DNA from: Neobacillus sp. PS3-12
GTDB lineage: Bacteria; Bacillota; Bacilli; Bacillales; Cytobacillaceae
Direction of reading: 5' to 3'
DNA: 64,000 nt
Assembly (NCBI RefSeq): GCF_030915385.1
Contig: NZ_CP133268.1
Coordinates: 3,756,001-3,820,000 of the forward strand
Position numbers and translations under genes: made by a program. Positions 62,537 to 64,000 of the stretch are shown here, piece by piece. How positions within the stretch are numbered: the stretch's first letter is position 1; each line of letters starts with the position of its first letter. The notes under the pieces are model-generated. The model had not been told where the DNA came from. It searched no databases and saw only the letters and a list, made by a program, of their open reading frames with translations.

Positions 62537-63170
62537 TCTAATTAGAAACAAAAGAGATTTAATTACTCGCTCACATCCTGAATCCATTATTTCAGAACAA
62601 TTTCGGATGATCCATACAAATATTAAATTTTCTGTTGATGAACAAAATGGAAAGATTTTTTTAATTACCTCACCTTCCACAGCTGATGGAAAATCGACTA
62701 TAGCAGCAAATTTAGCGGTTTCAGTTGCGCAACAAAAGAAAAAAGTTCTTTTGATAGATGCCAATCTTAGAAATCCAGTACTTCATACTATTTTCAATAT
62801 ACCTAATACAGAAGGAATTACGGACGTACTTAAAGGTTTGGCCAATTTGGAAGAAACTGTTCATCATACTGAAATAGGAAGACTTGATGTTTTATCAGGT
62901 GGAAAGACCTCAGTAAATCCTGTTGAGCTATTGGGATCAAGCAGGATGGAGGAATTATTAAAATTTGCTTTAAAAAAATACGATGTTGTCTTAATTGACT
63001 CATATTCAGTTATCGGCTTAACCGATACACAACTTTTGGCCCCCCTTTGTGATGGAGTGATTTTGGTTATGCAAAATGGCAAAACCCGACTTGAAAAAGC
63101 TTTTGAGGCAAAAAAAGTGTTGGAATTTGCAAAGGCAAAACTTATGGGTGTTATTTTAAATGAGAGCTAA
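62523..63170 (+). CDS. epsB: EpsB/CpsD-type BY-kinase ATPase
   Basis: A 215-residue protein. Walker A is 'TSPSTADGKSTIAANLAVSV', Walker A' is 'KVLLIDANLRNP', and 'KKYDVVLIDSYSVIGLTD' is Walker B. It ends 'KLMGVILNES', without the usual C-terminal tyrosine cluster, so autophosphorylation sites must lie elsewhere or be absent. I chose TTG 62523 (GAGGTGAG just upstream); GTG 62514 is within that site. It overlaps epsA. Confidence 0.85.
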   Translation: MIISNLIRNKRDLITRSHPESIISEQFRMIHTNIKFSVDEQNGKIFLITSPSTADGKSTIAANLAVSVAQQKKKVLLIDANLRNPVLHTIFNIPNTEGITDVLKGLANLEETVHHTEIGRLDVLSGGKTSVNPVELLGSSRMEELLKFALKKYDVVLIDSYSVIGLTDTQLLAPLCDGVILVMQNGKTRLEKAFEAKKVLEFAKAKLMGVILNES

Positions 63171-63192
63171 AATTATTTTTTTTAAGATAAAT

Positions 63193-63208
63193 GTTCTTTA
63201 TTAAGAAC
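63193..63208. promoter_or_regulatory. SinR-type operator between epsB and the EAR region
   Basis: GTTCTTTATTAAGAAC, a GTTCT-N6-AGAAC palindrome with GTTCTTT half-sites except for one centre mismatch. It lies 22 bp after the epsB stop and 28 bp before the candidate EAR RNA. I see no obvious promoter overlapping it. Confidence 0.62.
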
Positions 63209-63235
63209 CGTTTAGACTTTTAAAAAGAAAATTTG

Positions 63236-63347
63236 GTAATGTCTCCTTACCGTTATCAATGGAGGCACTCGGCCATGCTGTGGGTGGAGACACCTTAGAC
63301 GCCAGTCGTCAAGAGTGTGGTGTGAGGACGGGTTAGATGCCCGATTT
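63236..63347 (+). ncRNA. EAR (epsC) RNA, eps-associated antitermination element, candidate
   Basis: A GC-richer stretch in AT-rich surroundings between epsB and epsC, the position of the EAR element in B. subtilis. GTCTCC (63241-63246) pairs with GGAGAC (63286-63291) around an inner structured part, and CGGG-ttagatg-CCCG forms a distal hairpin. EAR lets RNA polymerase read through terminators in long eps operons. Identification is by position and structure; the full consensus was not checked. Confidence 0.72.
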
Positions 63348-63416
63348 ATTAAAAAGCTTTCTTATGTGGGTCTTAAAAAAGAACATGTAAGAAAATTTTT
63401 TAAAGGAGAGATTATT

Positions 63417-63557
63417 TTGAAGAGTATTGACCAGTATCCAAAATCGATTAAAAAAGCCATTCGCTATATCAAACAAGAGGCAAAAAAGGAGGAGCTGAAA
63501 GAGATTCAAATGCTGATCGAAAGAGCGATCGAAATAAGGTCTTTAAGGGTGGAGTAG
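63417..63557 (+). CDS. 46-residue small protein between EAR and epsC
   Basis: TTG start behind AAAGGAGAG (six-base spacing), giving 'MKSIDQYPKSIKKAIRYIKQ', then a Lys/Glu-rich amphipathic helix ending 'IERAIEIRSLRVE'. I do not recognise a family. The ribosome binding site, in-operon location and helical composition favour a real gene, but it could be chance. Confidence 0.5.
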   Translation: MKSIDQYPKSIKKAIRYIKQEAKKEELKEIQMLIERAIEIRSLRVE

Positions 63558-63592
63558 GTATTTTGAATTAAATAAGATAAGGAGGGGAATTT

Positions 63593-64000
63593 ATGAGCTA
63601 TCGACAAAGATTATCATTATTTATTTTGCTTGATTCCTGTATCGTGTTAACGGCCATTTTCTTTAGTCGATTTTTAGTAAATGCATCATTCAATGTCATT
63701 ACTTTACCAATCGTAGTAAGTTCCATTGTTCTCTTACTTAGTCACCATTCCTTTTCCTTCAAATTCCGACTCTATCAAAAGGCTTGGGAATATGCAAGCA
63801 TAGGTGAATTAATGATTATTTTAAGAGTCGTCACCTTTTCTATTTTAATGGTAGGAATTATACAGCCTATCATTTTCCATCATACCTATTTTCGCCTCTT
63901 AGCCGTAACGTGGTTATTACATATTTTTTTAATAGGAGGATCTCGTTATTGTTGGAGAATGCTTAGAGGTGCTATTTTCGATAAGGCAAACAACAAAAAA
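63593..64000 (+). CDS. epsC: EpsC/CapD-type nucleotide-sugar dehydratase/epimerase, N-terminal part (cut by window end)
   Basis: The first 136 residues: 'MSYRQRLSLFILLDSCIVLT' opens four membrane helices ending near 'FLIGGSRYCWRML', as in CapD/EpsC/YveM proteins. The catalytic Rossmann domain lies beyond the window. AAGGAGGGG precedes the ATG. EpsC-type enzymes make UDP-4-keto-6-deoxy sugars for exopolysaccharide. Confidence 0.85.
   Translation, partial: MSYRQRLSLFILLDSCIVLTAIFFSRFLVNASFNVITLPIVVSSIVLLLSHHSFSFKFRLYQKAWEYASIGELMIILRVVTFSILMVGIIQPIIFHHTYFRLLAVTWLLHIFLIGGSRYCWRMLRGAIFDKANNKK

Noticed and set aside
63236..63347. T-box or metabolite riboswitch before epsC
   Set aside because: No T-box sequence or specifier loop, and no core of a metabolite riboswitch known to me; EAR fits the position better.
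1..64000. CRISPR arrays, tRNA or rRNA genes, insertion sequences
   Set aside because: No regularly spaced repeats, tRNA-like cloverleafs, rRNA segments or transposase genes were noticed in reading both strands.

Overview
The window comes from a low-GC, spore-forming member of the Bacillaceae, most likely Bacillus or Neobacillus. This is inferred from gene content and order: comK beside a yhzC-like gene, sip-addB-addA-gerPFEDCBA, yisL/asnO/yisN, yitK/L/S/T/U/V/W, and yjzC/yjzD/yjaU/yjaV/comZ all echo Bacillus subtilis blocks. No tRNA, rRNA, insertion sequence or CRISPR array was seen.

Layout. 1-14.8 kb is a competence, recombination and spore block: the end of an M48 protease, a yhzC-like gene, comK, an LCP-family protein, signal peptidase I, addB, a frameshifted addA, and the gerP spore-coat operon behind a good sigma-K promoter. 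15.0-24.0 kb is a cyclic-di-GMP-I riboswitch, a DUF192 gene and a complete Flp/Tad pilus operon ending in an O-antigen-ligase-like membrane protein. 24.3-40.5 kb is mostly housekeeping, with asnO, an aldehyde ferredoxin oxidoreductase, MoeB- and MoaD-like proteins, and the yit genes. It also holds a secreted GH13 (alpha-amylase-like) protein that has lost every catalytic residue. 40.5-48.3 kb is an oxygen-response island: two Fnr paralogues, a radical SAM/SPASM protein, moaA, moeA, mobB, an Fe-S repair protein, ywiC and a probable small RNA. Five promoters here carry an Fnr box at one identical distance from the -10 element. 48.5-54 kb holds yjzC, clpB, yjzD, yjaU, yjaV and comZ.

54.5-61.6 kb is a lasso-peptide cluster of the paeninodin type (cyclase, precursor, HPr-kinase-like kinase, RRE protein, leader peptidase, nucleotidyltransferase, ABC exporter). 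From 61.6 kb to the end lies the start of an eps exopolysaccharide operon (epsA, epsB, an EAR-type RNA, epsC cut by the window edge). Sixteen-base palindromes of the form GTTCT-N6-AGAAC, the known SinR operator architecture, sit upstream of both the lasso cluster and eps, and again between epsB and the EAR region. I infer that lasso production and biofilm matrix share one biofilm switch, while the Tad pilus answers to c-di-GMP.

Six conserved genes (addA, tadC, aor, cvfB, ric, clpB) are each broken by a single small indel with good homology on both sides. This looks more like assembly error than decay. Functional calls rest on motif and family recognition by eye; no database search was run.
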